Under the pieces are notes generated by a model. It had not been told where the DNA came from and searched no databases. It saw only the letters and a program-made list of their open reading frames with translations. Shown here piece by piece: positions 53,649 to 61,912 of a stretch of 64,000 nucleotides of DNA. Source of the DNA: a virus. The translations under genes and the position numbers were made by a program. Position 1 is the stretch's first letter. Each line of letters opens with the position of its first letter. The DNA lies in IMG/VR virus record IMGVR_UViG_3300046536_000256, positions 62,001 to 126,000 of that record; one strand, 5' to 3'.

Positions 53649-55961
53649 CTACTGGAGTGCGCAGTTAGAGTCAATCACTTTGAAGGTCTTCTTCTTGGGT
53701 TCGAAGGCGACCTCGCGTTTGCGGAAGTACTCTTTATGTTTCGGCTGGCTTATGCAAACGCCAAACACAAACCGCGGTGTAATCCGACCCCCGAATTCAT
53801 TCCGGTTAGCCAAATCACGTAAGCGGCCAATCATCTGCTTATTACGTTGAGTAGACCCCACCGTATGGAAACAAATGGTTGTTACCAGTCCAGGAATGTC
53901 CTTACCGGTACCGCAGCTGCCTGGCGTGGTTATAACGTGTTCGTGCCGTAGATATTTAGTTTTTCCTTCCTTATCCTTTGACTTGGTATCGTCGCCGGTA
54001 AAGGTCACGAAGTCACCCCCTGGATATTCCTTCTGGAACATCTCAAGCATCACCTCGCACATGCTGACCCTGGAGAAGAAGAAGAGGCACTTAGTGCCAG
54101 GCTCCCGGATGTCGAGGTAATAATCCTCGTACGCCTTCTTAGCCACGTCAAAGTAGAACTGCGTGACGGCACGGTTCCCCAGAATGCTCTGCTCCCAGGT
54201 TAGGTCATTGTAACTACCGAACTGCTGGGTCTTCAGGTTATACCGACGCGGGTTAATGTCGTAAAGGTACGCGACGATGTCGATATAGTTCTCAGGCTCC
54301 GGTTCCTTAAGCCGGATGTGGTATGGGAACATGACCTTGTAGATCTTGTTAATGAACGGGTCATCGGCAGCCAGTGTGGCGGACAGCACCAACACTTTGG
54401 CAAAGTTACCGTACATCAGCGAGATGCACACCTGGTGGATCGCCTCGTGCCCTTCGTCAATGATCCTGAGACCACACTCAAGGCTTTCGAAGATCTTGTC
54501 CAACCCAGGAGTCGACGGATCCTTCTTCTCGTTGCGCAGGTGTACGTCAATGCGCGTCATCGGCACAATGATTACTTTAGGGTCAACCGTCCCCTTCAGC
54601 ATCAACTCCTGCAACTTCTCGAGATCCTGTTCCCACACCAACACATCAGACGGTTGCAAGTCGATGATGTTACCCAACGCAGTGATCCAGGTGGTGATGT
54701 ACCGTGGCTGGATGGTGATCAGGGTTCGCTTGCCCATCAACAACATCGTCCGAAGACCCATGTAGGTGTTGTGCGTAACGAGGTAGTCCTTGATCACAAA
54801 GCAACGACTGTCATGCTCTACGGCAATGCAGGTGGTCTCAACCGGCCGGTCAATCTCAATGCGGTTAATCCGCAATGCCAGATCACGGTTCTCCTTATCC
54901 CATAATGCTTCCACCTTCTCTTGGACGGTGAACAAGACATCTGGGGTTCGGTGCGTGATAACAACCCAGTTATCGCTATCGGAGTAGTGGGCCTTTGCAA
55001 CACCCCCTATGCTCCACACCAGATCGCGAACCATCTTGGCGCTGGTGCCGTAGTCCGACTGATACAGAATCGACCCATCACCCTGTGGTTCACCTGTAGC
55101 GTCCAACAAACCACGCAGCAAGCCCATCCGCTGAGAGTGTGAGCCCTCAAGGTATTTCTCGCCGAGGAACCGATCTGTTTGACCGATCAGGTAGGGGTCG
55201 ACTATATCTGCGCGTTCCGGATTGCGTTCACTGGCGGTTAAAGGAATGCGCCAGACTTTATCCGCCGGACTGTCCACCAACTCCTGTGTAGTCATGACCT
55301 CCCAATCAGTTTGGCCATCTTGCCGAACTTCCCACTGGTGTTCAGGGCAAGCCACAGCTGTTCTGCCGTCCTCGAAGGTCAGCTTATATGTCGGTGTCAC
55401 CCCTTGAGGGAAAACCCCTGTGACGTACGTGTGGGAGCCGTCAGGAGCCATCACAAGGTCATTAACCTTGATCTGCCCGATTGGCTTCCAACCTTTAGCT
55501 GTTCTGACCGGTGTATCGTTGGCCAGTGCCTTACCAAACCCCGTTGATGCGTTGTTGACCTTAATGGGACCGGGGGCTAGTTGGTACTTGACCCATTCAT
55601 CCTGACCAGGGCGGGTGTTCTCGTAACCTTTGTTGAACTTAAAGGGTACGTTCTTACCGACCAACTCAGGTTCTTCAAGGAGGTCCACTCGGCTCTGGTT
55701 GTAACCCCGATACTGGGCGAACTCCAGAAACTCCTTCAAGAGACTCGAAGGGATACGGTACTCACTCTTATCGAAGTTAGACCGTGCGAATACATGGGTG
55801 ACCTTGTACGCTGTTCGGTTGGTGCCGGGTACAACTACTTTCCCTGTTTTGTACAGGTTAGCCCGACAGAAAGGCATAATGACTTGCGCGTAAAACTCTC
55901 CGTAGAACCCAAAGATTCGTAGGTAGTTATGGGCACGACTGATGGTCGCCACGTGTCTCAT
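53649..55961 (-). CDS. SF2 DExH helicase interrupted by an intein, 770 aa precursor
   Basis: The host protein is a UvsW-like SF2 helicase: motif I ASTGFGK at 138-144 joined across the intein to Thr399, motif II DEGH at 502-505, motif III SAT at 527-529, a motif IV-V region with TGDD and TGKDIPG, and motif VI QMIGRLR at 709-715. The 254-residue insert lies between Lys144 and Thr399, exactly inside the Walker A loop, so the enzyme cannot bind ATP until it is spliced out; mature length is 516 residues. AGGGGG precedes the ATG. A likely role is branch migration and DNA or RNA unwinding in replication and recombination. Confidence 0.8.
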   Translation of the reverse strand: MRHVATISRAHNYLRIFGFYGEFYAQVIMPFCRANLYKTGKVVVPGTNRTAYKVTHVFARSNFDKSEYRIPSSLLKEFLEFAQYRGYNQSRVDLLEEPELVGKNVPFKFNKGYENTRPGQDEWVKYQLAPGPIKVNNASTGFGKALANDTPVRTAKGWKPIGQIKVNDLVMAPDGSHTYVTGVFPQGVTPTYKLTFEDGRTAVACPEHQWEVRQDGQTDWEVMTTQELVDSPADKVWRIPLTASERNPERADIVDPYLIGQTDRFLGEKYLEGSHSQRMGLLRGLLDATGEPQGDGSILYQSDYGTSAKMVRDLVWSIGGVAKAHYSDSDNWVVITHRTPDVLFTVQEKVEALWDKENRDLALRINRIEIDRPVETTCIAVEHDSRCFVIKDYLVTHNTYMGLRTMLLMGKRTLITIQPRYITTWITALGNIIDLQPSDVLVWEQDLEKLQELMLKGTVDPKVIIVPMTRIDVHLRNEKKDPSTPGLDKIFESLECGLRIIDEGHEAIHQVCISLMYGNFAKVLVLSATLAADDPFINKIYKVMFPYHIRLKEPEPENYIDIVAYLYDINPRRYNLKTQQFGSYNDLTWEQSILGNRAVTQFYFDVAKKAYEDYYLDIREPGTKCLFFFSRVSMCEVMLEMFQKEYPGGDFVTFTGDDTKSKDKEGKTKYLRHEHVITTPGSCGTGKDIPGLVTTICFHTVGSTQRNKQMIGRLRDLANRNEFGGRITPRFVFGVCISQPKHKEYFRKREVAFEPKKKTFKVIDSNCALQ
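54768..55529 (-). other. Intein with Ala1 and degenerate endonuclease region, 254 aa
   Basis: Begins with Ala145 (ALANDTPVRTAKGWKPIGQI, block A), continues with block B around TAVACPEHQW (His208), and ends with block F (TCIAVEHDSRCFVIKDYL) and block G VTHN with the terminal His397-Asn398, followed by Thr399 as the +1 residue. The first residue is Ala rather than Cys or Ser, as in the Ala1 (class 2) inteins. The middle has RMGLLRGLLDATG, a recognisable LAGLIDADG motif, with only one clear copy in about 120 residues, so the endonuclease is probably decayed. Confidence 0.85.
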
Positions 55962-55979
55962 GGTAACCCCCTAAATTTT

Positions 55980-56921
55980 TCAAAGCGGTATCCTTTCGAA
56001 GGTATACCCCTTATAGCTGGATCTCTTTTGAGCGATAACATCGGCCACTAACCTTCTGTGAAAGTTCATATTCTTTAATTCTTTTCGCCCAACTATAACT
56101 ATTTGCTCTCCAGTTTCTATATGTGTCGCAAGTAGCTTCGTTGTGACGTAAGGATTTATTGAAAAGAGGTTATTCTTGACCTCGTCATTTAAGCCATGGG
56201 GAAGGGTCTTTAGATCTTCCGGAGTCGCCATCGAGAACTGACAACTCTTATGTTTTCTAAAGCCGGATCCGACTGATCCAAATATTCTTGTGGCGTCGAA
56301 ACCGGAAGCTTCCGCCTCCTTCTTCCCACATATAACAAAGGAATAACCCTTAAACTCTCCAGCCACTACAACACCCTTAACAGGCTTCACTGCGTAATGG
56401 TCGATTCCTACCGGAGATATGAGTAGTCCTGTTTCTCTGGCGTGCCGCACGTTACCTTGTCCAGTAGTCCACTCTAGGTTGAACAAATCGAAATTACTTT
56501 TGACGCCGTCCATGTGGTTGACTTGGAGGTCTTTAGGATGACCTGGTATCTCGAGCGGGACAAATGAGCAGGCTAAGGCCCTATGGAGAGGAACCTTATT
56601 TCTCTGCTTCCCGTTATCTACCATCAGCCTAGGGTATTCCTCCATCATCCACGGTATCAAACGCCCGGTATGTTTATTCTTCTTAAAGGACCAGACTCTC
56701 CCCTTGCTGCTAATAAACATTTTGTACGGTTTAAGAACCTGTTTATCGATGTAGCCATAATAAACAAACGGGACCCACACTTCGTACTCTGGATCCAGTT
56801 CCAGCTTTGCTTTCAAAGCCTTATGCAAAATAGAAAGGTTAAACGGGTATTCAAGTGAGTAATATAGGTTTAAGTCTTGCTCACTTAGTAAATCCTCGGG
56901 TTTATTTGAACTTTCATTCAT
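55980..56921 (-). CDS. HNH homing endonuclease with modular DNA-binding tail, 313 aa
   Basis: Related to the protein at 51321-51830: N-terminal LEYPFNLSILHKALKAK, then VWVPFVYYGY, FISSKGRVWS and an HNH core (LHRALACSFVP, VNHMDGVKSNFDLFNLEW). The C-terminal 150 residues contain two similar modules (GKKEAEASGFDATRIFGSVG and GRKELKNMNFHRRLVADVIA, each followed by a GY-F strand) of NUMOD1 type for DNA recognition. The gene is AT-rich compared with its neighbours, a sign of recent arrival. The ATG at 56939 lies in a hairpin; the ATG at 56921 (MNESSNK) has AAGGAT upstream and is preferred. Confidence 0.75.
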   Translation of the reverse strand: MNESSNKPEDLLSEQDLNLYYSLEYPFNLSILHKALKAKLELDPEYEVWVPFVYYGYIDKQVLKPYKMFISSKGRVWSFKKNKHTGRLIPWMMEEYPRLMVDNGKQRNKVPLHRALACSFVPLEIPGHPKDLQVNHMDGVKSNFDLFNLEWTTGQGNVRHARETGLLISPVGIDHYAVKPVKGVVVAGEFKGYSFVICGKKEAEASGFDATRIFGSVGSGFRKHKSCQFSMATPEDLKTLPHGLNDEVKNNLFSINPYVTTKLLATHIETGEQIVIVGRKELKNMNFHRRLVADVIAQKRSSYKGYTFERIPL

Positions 56922-56933
56922 AACGGTATCCTT

Positions 56934-56958
56934 AACCATCTCGATTGTCGAGATGGTT
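56934..56958 (-). promoter_or_regulatory. 11-bp hairpin over the upstream ATG of the HNH gene
   Basis: AACCATCTCGA (56934-56944) pairs perfectly with TCGAGATGGTT (56948-56958) around a 3-base loop and includes the first possible ATG of the HNH gene. It could limit translation from that start or act as a terminator for transcripts reaching the HNH gene. Confidence 0.5.
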
Positions 56959-57021
56959 ATTTAGGGAGTTAGTAGATTCTGGCAACGTGGCGCATTGTAG
57001 CAGCCTCTTAACAAAATAAAC

Positions 57022-57041
57022 GAGAACCCCGAAGGGTTCCC
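57022..57041 (-). terminator. TTCG-loop terminator after the beta-prime gene
   Basis: On the - strand GAACCC-TTCG-GGGTTC is followed by TCGTTTATTTTG, a compact rho-independent terminator with a stable tetraloop, 14 bases beyond the stop at 57055. Confidence 0.75.
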
Positions 57042-57054
57042 GCCATCGGGTGTG

Positions 57055-59070
57055 TTAAGACGCCCCCAACGCCCAAAACGCTTCGAGTACCGAACCTTGA
57101 CGGTCAGTGGTCATGAAGGTGCGCGGGTCGTTAAGAACGTTCTGTTGTTTCTCAAAGATCAACAACCCGCCTCCGCCCCGGCTGGTGATGCAGTTAATGA
57201 AGCTGGCGAAATACTTATCACCAGAACCATTCGCTAGGGCGTAGTTCAGATTGTTTGGATCTCTGGCCAAGCAGCAGTACAGCAAGGATTCGATGTGAAC
57301 CGCGTTGATACCCTTGATCTCTTGGTTAATGAGCGTCCAGAATTCTGATTGCACTTCGCCAAAGACTTTAGGAGTCACCACTTGGTTACGCCATGCGGTA
57401 TTGCGCTTGTTAAAGGTCATGAAGTTTTCCACACGAGCCCGGTGCATATCCAAATCTTCCCGAGTATAAGGAAGAGCGAACATCGGAGCCAATGTGTTCC
57501 AATCCGACAGGTCGATGGAGATGAAGCGTTTGTCCACCGTGTTCCAACCCTTGTCCAACACAAACTTCAAGAAGTCCAAGGAGAAACGAGCATTACGCGA
57601 CGACACCGAGGTGGTAGCCGAATGCTGCTGCGTAGTTTTGCCACCCATCATGATGTCTTCCACTTGGTAGCGGAAGGTAACGTCGGAGAAGTACGGGAGT
57701 TTATCCAGCCCAACGTCGTCCAATACATCGAGCGACTTCAGGTCGGACAGATCCTTAACAATAGACGACTTCAGAATCAACTCTGAACCCGGAACGCAGA
57801 TCTCAGCCTTCAGGAAGATTTCGTCCCCGTTGGTGTAGATGATATCCTTGTCCCGCATGTGAGGCACGAACTTCCGCGAGGTTGCGTTGCGGATGTAGTG
57901 CTTAGTACTGAGCATTTTCTGCCCCATCGGGTTACATAAGGTAGTGCCCGAGTACATTCCCACGTTTGCGTCTTTCATCATCATGACGTTAAACGGGATG
58001 GTCGACTTCATTTTCCCATAGCAACGGCCGCACGGCTGGCCTGGGTTGTGAGAGTTACAGAACGCTATGCTGCGGAAGGTGATGACGTCACCCGCCTTGA
58101 TCGTGTTCACGTTGCGTTGGTCAATCAGCACCGAGGACCCGTCAGCCATGATCATGTATTTGCCCATCAAGGACAAAGCCATTTCCATGTTCAGGATCTT
58201 CATTGGAACGCCTACAGTAGTGCCGCAGTCGTTCATGTGCAGGATGCTGGACAACGGCGCCGACAGCAAGTGAATCTTGCGGTGGAACCACTCAGCGTCC
58301 TTCAGACCTTTACCGTTGTTGATCAGCGATTTCCCCGAGGAGTTACGTTCCCCCAAGGAATCCGCTAAGTTGGTGATACCGTGTGCATACGGCACGTTAA
58401 CCGCATTCGGGAAGATGGTGTTGTTCAAGTCAAACACCGAACCACGAATGATCGTCGTCTGGAATGCTTGGTTGACGCTCACGCCACCGGTACGCGCCAG
58501 CAGAGCCATGGTGTTAGTGCTCAGACTTTCCGCTTCACGCAGGTAGGTGCTGAACTCTTTCTCGCCATCGTCAATGCTGACTTCATGCTTCAGGATCCGG
58601 TCACGGATATCCATGATCCCGATGTCTTCCATCAGCTCCGCCACCGACTCAGCCGTAGCTGAAATCACCGACGCCTCACTCATCACCACAATCATGTTGT
58701 TGAGTTTGGTTTGCCAGATGTGCACCTGACGCTTGATGCTGTCGGTTTCTACCGGGTCATCGATCTCCGGCATGACCTTTTCCAACACCCAGTTAACCGG
58801 GATCGCTAGAGTGTCATCATTGTAAACAACCTCCTTATGCTCCGGGTTGGTGTTGGATGGGATCAGTTCATCAATCGAGTACGGTACATCGTTGTACTTG
58901 CGGTGAACGATTAAGCCTTGCCAGGTCAACATCATGGCGAACAGGCAAGACAGTGTCTTCTTGCCTTCGTCGTCCACCACTTCCACTTGATGTCGGAAAC
59001 CACGACAGCGGATGATGTCTTCCTCAGGGAGGTTGGCCCACTCACGCAGGCTAATTTGCATGCAGCCCAT
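57055..59070 (-). CDS. RNA polymerase beta-prime C-terminal fragment, 671 aa
   Basis: Residues about 185-285 (a helix-rich stretch with LADSLGERNSSGKSLINNG, then a helix ending in HMNDCGT at 281-284) match the beta-prime region from the bridge helix to the DCGT motif. RSIAFCNSHN and PCGRCYGKM (Cys338, 347, 350) match the zinc site before VGMYSGTTLCNPMGQKMLST, equivalent to [20 protein letters not shown]. So the piece starts after the catalytic DFDGD loop, which must lie in another gene. It is coupled to the beta gene by TAATG. It differs clearly from the 431-aa beta-prime fragment, so two enzymes are represented. Confidence 0.75.
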   Translation of the reverse strand: MGCMQISLREWANLPEEDIIRCRGFRHQVEVVDDEGKKTLSCLFAMMLTWQGLIVHRKYNDVPYSIDELIPSNTNPEHKEVVYNDDTLAIPVNWVLEKVMPEIDDPVETDSIKRQVHIWQTKLNNMIVVMSEASVISATAESVAELMEDIGIMDIRDRILKHEVSIDDGEKEFSTYLREAESLSTNTMALLARTGGVSVNQAFQTTIIRGSVFDLNNTIFPNAVNVPYAHGITNLADSLGERNSSGKSLINNGKGLKDAEWFHRKIHLLSAPLSSILHMNDCGTTVGVPMKILNMEMALSLMGKYMIMADGSSVLIDQRNVNTIKAGDVITFRSIAFCNSHNPGQPCGRCYGKMKSTIPFNVMMMKDANVGMYSGTTLCNPMGQKMLSTKHYIRNATSRKFVPHMRDKDIIYTNGDEIFLKAEICVPGSELILKSSIVKDLSDLKSLDVLDDVGLDKLPYFSDVTFRYQVEDIMMGGKTTQQHSATTSVSSRNARFSLDFLKFVLDKGWNTVDKRFISIDLSDWNTLAPMFALPYTREDLDMHRARVENFMTFNKRNTAWRNQVVTPKVFGEVQSEFWTLINQEIKGINAVHIESLLYCCLARDPNNLNYALANGSGDKYFASFINCITSRGGGGLLIFEKQQNVLNDPRTFMTTDRQGSVLEAFWALGAS

Positions 59071-61406
59071 TACACACCCCCGTAAATGTTGTCAGTACCG
59101 CCTGTTACTCCGTGCATTTCAAAATCCTCAGGAATTGCCGCCGGGTTAAAACCGCGCTTACCCGCATAACGCGGTTCGGCTGGTGGGCTTGGCGCCGGTG
59201 GCTCTGGGACCAGGAACTCTGGAACAGGACCCGCTTCTTTGATGTAGTTGTTAAACATCGCATCAAGTGGTTCAATCGTGCGGTCACTCGGCAGCTCACT
59301 GCGAATGGTGTAGCCCGAGTCAGACAACATACTCGACGCCATCTTCACTGCACGGTTGTTCTTGTACTCATCTGGCTTGACGATCTGATCGATATCAAAC
59401 GGATCGTTAGCCCGGATGGCCCGACGCACCATGACCTTACGCAGATCAGGAGAATACGCCATCGCCAATTGCTTAGCCGTTTCCTGACCACCGTGCTGGC
59501 TGGTACGCAGACGACCTTCAGTTTCACCCGTGTTCCGGTTACCCTGATCGCGCAGCCAGCTGGAGTACTTGCTGCTGTCATTCAGCTTCGCCGGCATACC
59601 GAACAAGTTAGACTTAGGCAATGCCTGAGCCGACATATCCGTACCGAACTTATCCAGCATCATGAAGTGCTGGTTACTGATGAGGATTGGGTTCACGGTC
59701 TCCACGTACTCACCCAACGAGTTCATGAAGGTAGCCTTCTGCGGTTTGAAGGGGTACTTCGCGCGCAGCGCGTTAATGATCCCCACGCCGTACAAACGGG
59801 TGTTACTGCGAACATGGATGGAGATCATGTGGTCACAGCAGTGGTCGACGTAATCCTTAATGTCTTCCGCGGTCTGGTAGGTTGCCCGAACGATCTCGCC
59901 AAACTCCGGGAAACCGGTCTCACAGAACTCCAGGATCATTGCATAGGCTTCAGCGTACTGACCCAGGTTACGCAACAGAGTTGCTTCTTTCTGGATGTTC
60001 ACGTTGATGTAGTTAATACTCAGCTCCATCAACATGGAGTAGATCTGACGACGGAACGCTGGTGTGTTGTTGATCACGACTTCCGCACGAGTACCGTCCG
60101 CGTAGGTCGGCGCCATGTGGTCTTCGATGATGCTTACCGCTACACCTTTGTCGCCGTTCAAACCTGCGAACTTGAACTTGATCCGACCAGGCACGATTTC
60201 GCGCAGCAGGATTGTAATGTTCCAGTCCTTCAGTTTAACGCGCTTGATCCCCCGGCTGAGTGGGTTGATCCGCCCGCTCTGGCTGTGGCGGGTATAGTTG
60301 CCGTACGCCAAGTTAATAAAGGTATCGAGTTCCACGGTGATTGGAATGTCGTTACCGCGGTTAGCCGCGATGCGACGCTCGTACCAGCGCAAGATGTTGT
60401 TGTGCATCTCGTTCTGGCGTTTCTCATACCGCTCCAGCAAATCGGTGTGAGGTTGTGGGATGTAATCAGTACCCCGGTTGTTCGCACGGTTCTTCATGCG
60501 GTCGCTTAACACTTCGACCGACATGACTTCCGAGTTAATCGGAGCGTAGAACAGTTGGTCGTAGGTCAAGTCCGGAATGGTCAGTGCTTTCCGGGTCAGG
60601 GACACCAAGGAGTTCTCGGCAACGCGGCGACGGAAGCCCATGACAATGCCGTCAGGACGAATACGATCACCCGACTGTGGAAACGGGCATGGGTTGCCTT
60701 CTTTATCCTTGTACAGCATCAGAGGAACCCACTCGTCCTCATTCCACTGGAACCCACGATCGTGTTTAAACATGCAGCGCAGGCGTTCTTCAGCGTACGA
60801 CCGAGTCAGCTGAATTGCATCCTCCTCGGTAACGTGGCTGGAGATAGCGGCGACGCGGGTGTTCATACCGAAGCACCATTCACCGCTTTCGCTGATACGT
60901 GGGGATTGTGCGAACACGGTACCCTTGGCAAAGGTAGCGTTCGGTTTCCCCAGACGGCGCATGACATCTTTGTCATAGACGTACTCGAATCCCACGTAGG
61001 TGTTCTGCGTGTTATATCGAGGAAGTTCCAGAACGTCGTACATGCCTTTTTCGTCGTTCTTAAACACCACCCAGATTTTGTTCCAAGCGTCAGTCTGGCC
61101 AATCTCCCCAGTGGCCGAGACGTAGAAAACTTCTTCAACCACCATGTTGGCGGGCGCTACGATCTTGCGGGCAGTTTGCGCGTAACCTTGCTGCCATTCG
61201 AAACCGGTCACCATCATGCGCTCATCGGCGCCCGAGGTTACTACCGATTTCGGAATCATGTTACCGGCCATGTACAAACGACCAGCGGAAGCAGACCATG
61301 GAAACAGAATCAGGTTATTACTAACGCCTACTAGTGCTGGGTGAATCTGATTCGGTCCGCAAATGTACTTGTACTTCACATCTTGTGCGGTCTCTTTGTC
61401 ACTCAT
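59070..61406 (-). CDS. RNA polymerase beta C-terminal fragment, 778 aa
   Basis: FGMNTRVAAISSHVTEEDAI (179-197) matches the beta block LGRNVRVAFMPWxGYNxEDAI; GDRIRPDGIVMGFRR lies at 246-260; IKFKFAGLNGDKGVAVSI (409-425) matches KMAGRHGNKGVIS; and RNTGETEGRL near the C-terminus matches the GGQRFGEMExxAL end of beta. The protein starts where the split N-terminal half (compare 8506-10158) stops. The C-terminal 40 residues are a Pro-rich tail. TAGGAG precedes the ATG. Whether it belongs to the virion or the non-virion enzyme cannot be decided from sequence alone. Confidence 0.75.
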   Translation of the reverse strand: MSDKETAQDVKYKYICGPNQIHPALVGVSNNLILFPWSASAGRLYMAGNMIPKSVVTSGADERMMVTGFEWQQGYAQTARKIVAPANMVVEEVFYVSATGEIGQTDAWNKIWVVFKNDEKGMYDVLELPRYNTQNTYVGFEYVYDKDVMRRLGKPNATFAKGTVFAQSPRISESGEWCFGMNTRVAAISSHVTEEDAIQLTRSYAEERLRCMFKHDRGFQWNEDEWVPLMLYKDKEGNPCPFPQSGDRIRPDGIVMGFRRRVAENSLVSLTRKALTIPDLTYDQLFYAPINSEVMSVEVLSDRMKNRANNRGTDYIPQPHTDLLERYEKRQNEMHNNILRWYERRIAANRGNDIPITVELDTFINLAYGNYTRHSQSGRINPLSRGIKRVKLKDWNITILLREIVPGRIKFKFAGLNGDKGVAVSIIEDHMAPTYADGTRAEVVINNTPAFRRQIYSMLMELSINYINVNIQKEATLLRNLGQYAEAYAMILEFCETGFPEFGEIVRATYQTAEDIKDYVDHCCDHMISIHVRSNTRLYGVGIINALRAKYPFKPQKATFMNSLGEYVETVNPILISNQHFMMLDKFGTDMSAQALPKSNLFGMPAKLNDSSKYSSWLRDQGNRNTGETEGRLRTSQHGGQETAKQLAMAYSPDLRKVMVRRAIRANDPFDIDQIVKPDEYKNNRAVKMASSMLSDSGYTIRSELPSDRTIEPLDAMFNNYIKEAGPVPEFLVPEPPAPSPPAEPRYAGKRGFNPAAIPEDFEMHGVTGGTDNIYGGV

Positions 61407-61513
61407 TACAATCTCCTACCCACTAATGCTCTGTTACAAAAAGAAATTGTTACCATATCTAACCTAATGATATAGGTTTAAAATCGGTTAACCCCATCTT
61501 TGCAGGTAGCTTT
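61407..61513. promoter_or_regulatory. Divergent control region with inverted repeat
   Basis: A 107-base AT-rich gap between the divergent beta gene and the + strand gene at 61514. AACCTA (61461-61466) and TAGGTT (61473-61478) form an inverted repeat around TATA-like sequence (AATGATATAG). Likely to hold promoters for both directions; no precise start can be given. Confidence 0.45.
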
Positions 61514-61843
61514 ATGCCAATTCCTAACAACGAGATCAATAGCGACAAGGACGTGTTCTTTACCGAAAGCTTCAAGACCCTTGTTCGTTCTGAAAAGGAG
61601 CTACTTAAGCGTTCGGCTCATAGCAAGCCTATCGTTGAAAAGAACGTGCTCTACGCCTACCGTAATGACATCTACCGATTGCTGCGGAGTTTTGAGATTC
61701 CGTCTTATATGTGGTGGGCTACTGCGTACATCAATGGCTTCGAAGACCCCACATCGGACATCACGAACTTGTCAGAGATTTTCATCATCGATGAGTCCGT
61801 GTTGGCTGGAGCCATCTCCCGAAGTAATACAGTTCAGGGATAA
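61514..61843 (+). CDS. Small baseplate-wedge gp53-like protein, 109 aa
   Basis: NDIYRLLRSFEIPSYMWWAT followed by AYINGFEDPTSDITNLSE resembles the core of T4 gp53-type baseplate proteins (a Y-x-WW-IA-N-I-DP pattern in which a short Trp-rich helix is followed by an Asn-rich turn). The length is shorter than T4 gp53. AGGT lies before the ATG. Single-gene unit with a strong hairpin behind. The similarity is short, so the call is tentative. Confidence 0.6.
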   Translation: MPIPNNEINSDKDVFFTESFKTLVRSEKELLKRSAHSKPIVEKNVLYAYRNDIYRLLRSFEIPSYMWWATAYINGFEDPTSDITNLSEIFIIDESVLAGAISRSNTVQG

Positions 61844-61867
61844 AAAATAAATGAGCCTTAAGAAATG

Positions 61868-61892
61868 GGTAGGGGAGCTCAGCTCCCCTACC
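61868..61892. terminator. 12-bp bidirectional hairpin
   Basis: GGTAGGGGAGCT (61868-61879) and AGCTCCCCTACC (61881-61892) pair perfectly around one base (effectively a 3-5 base loop). Between convergent genes. On + it is followed by TATGACTT. Confidence 0.75.
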
Positions 61893-61912
61893 TATGACTT
61901 ATAGCCGCTTAC

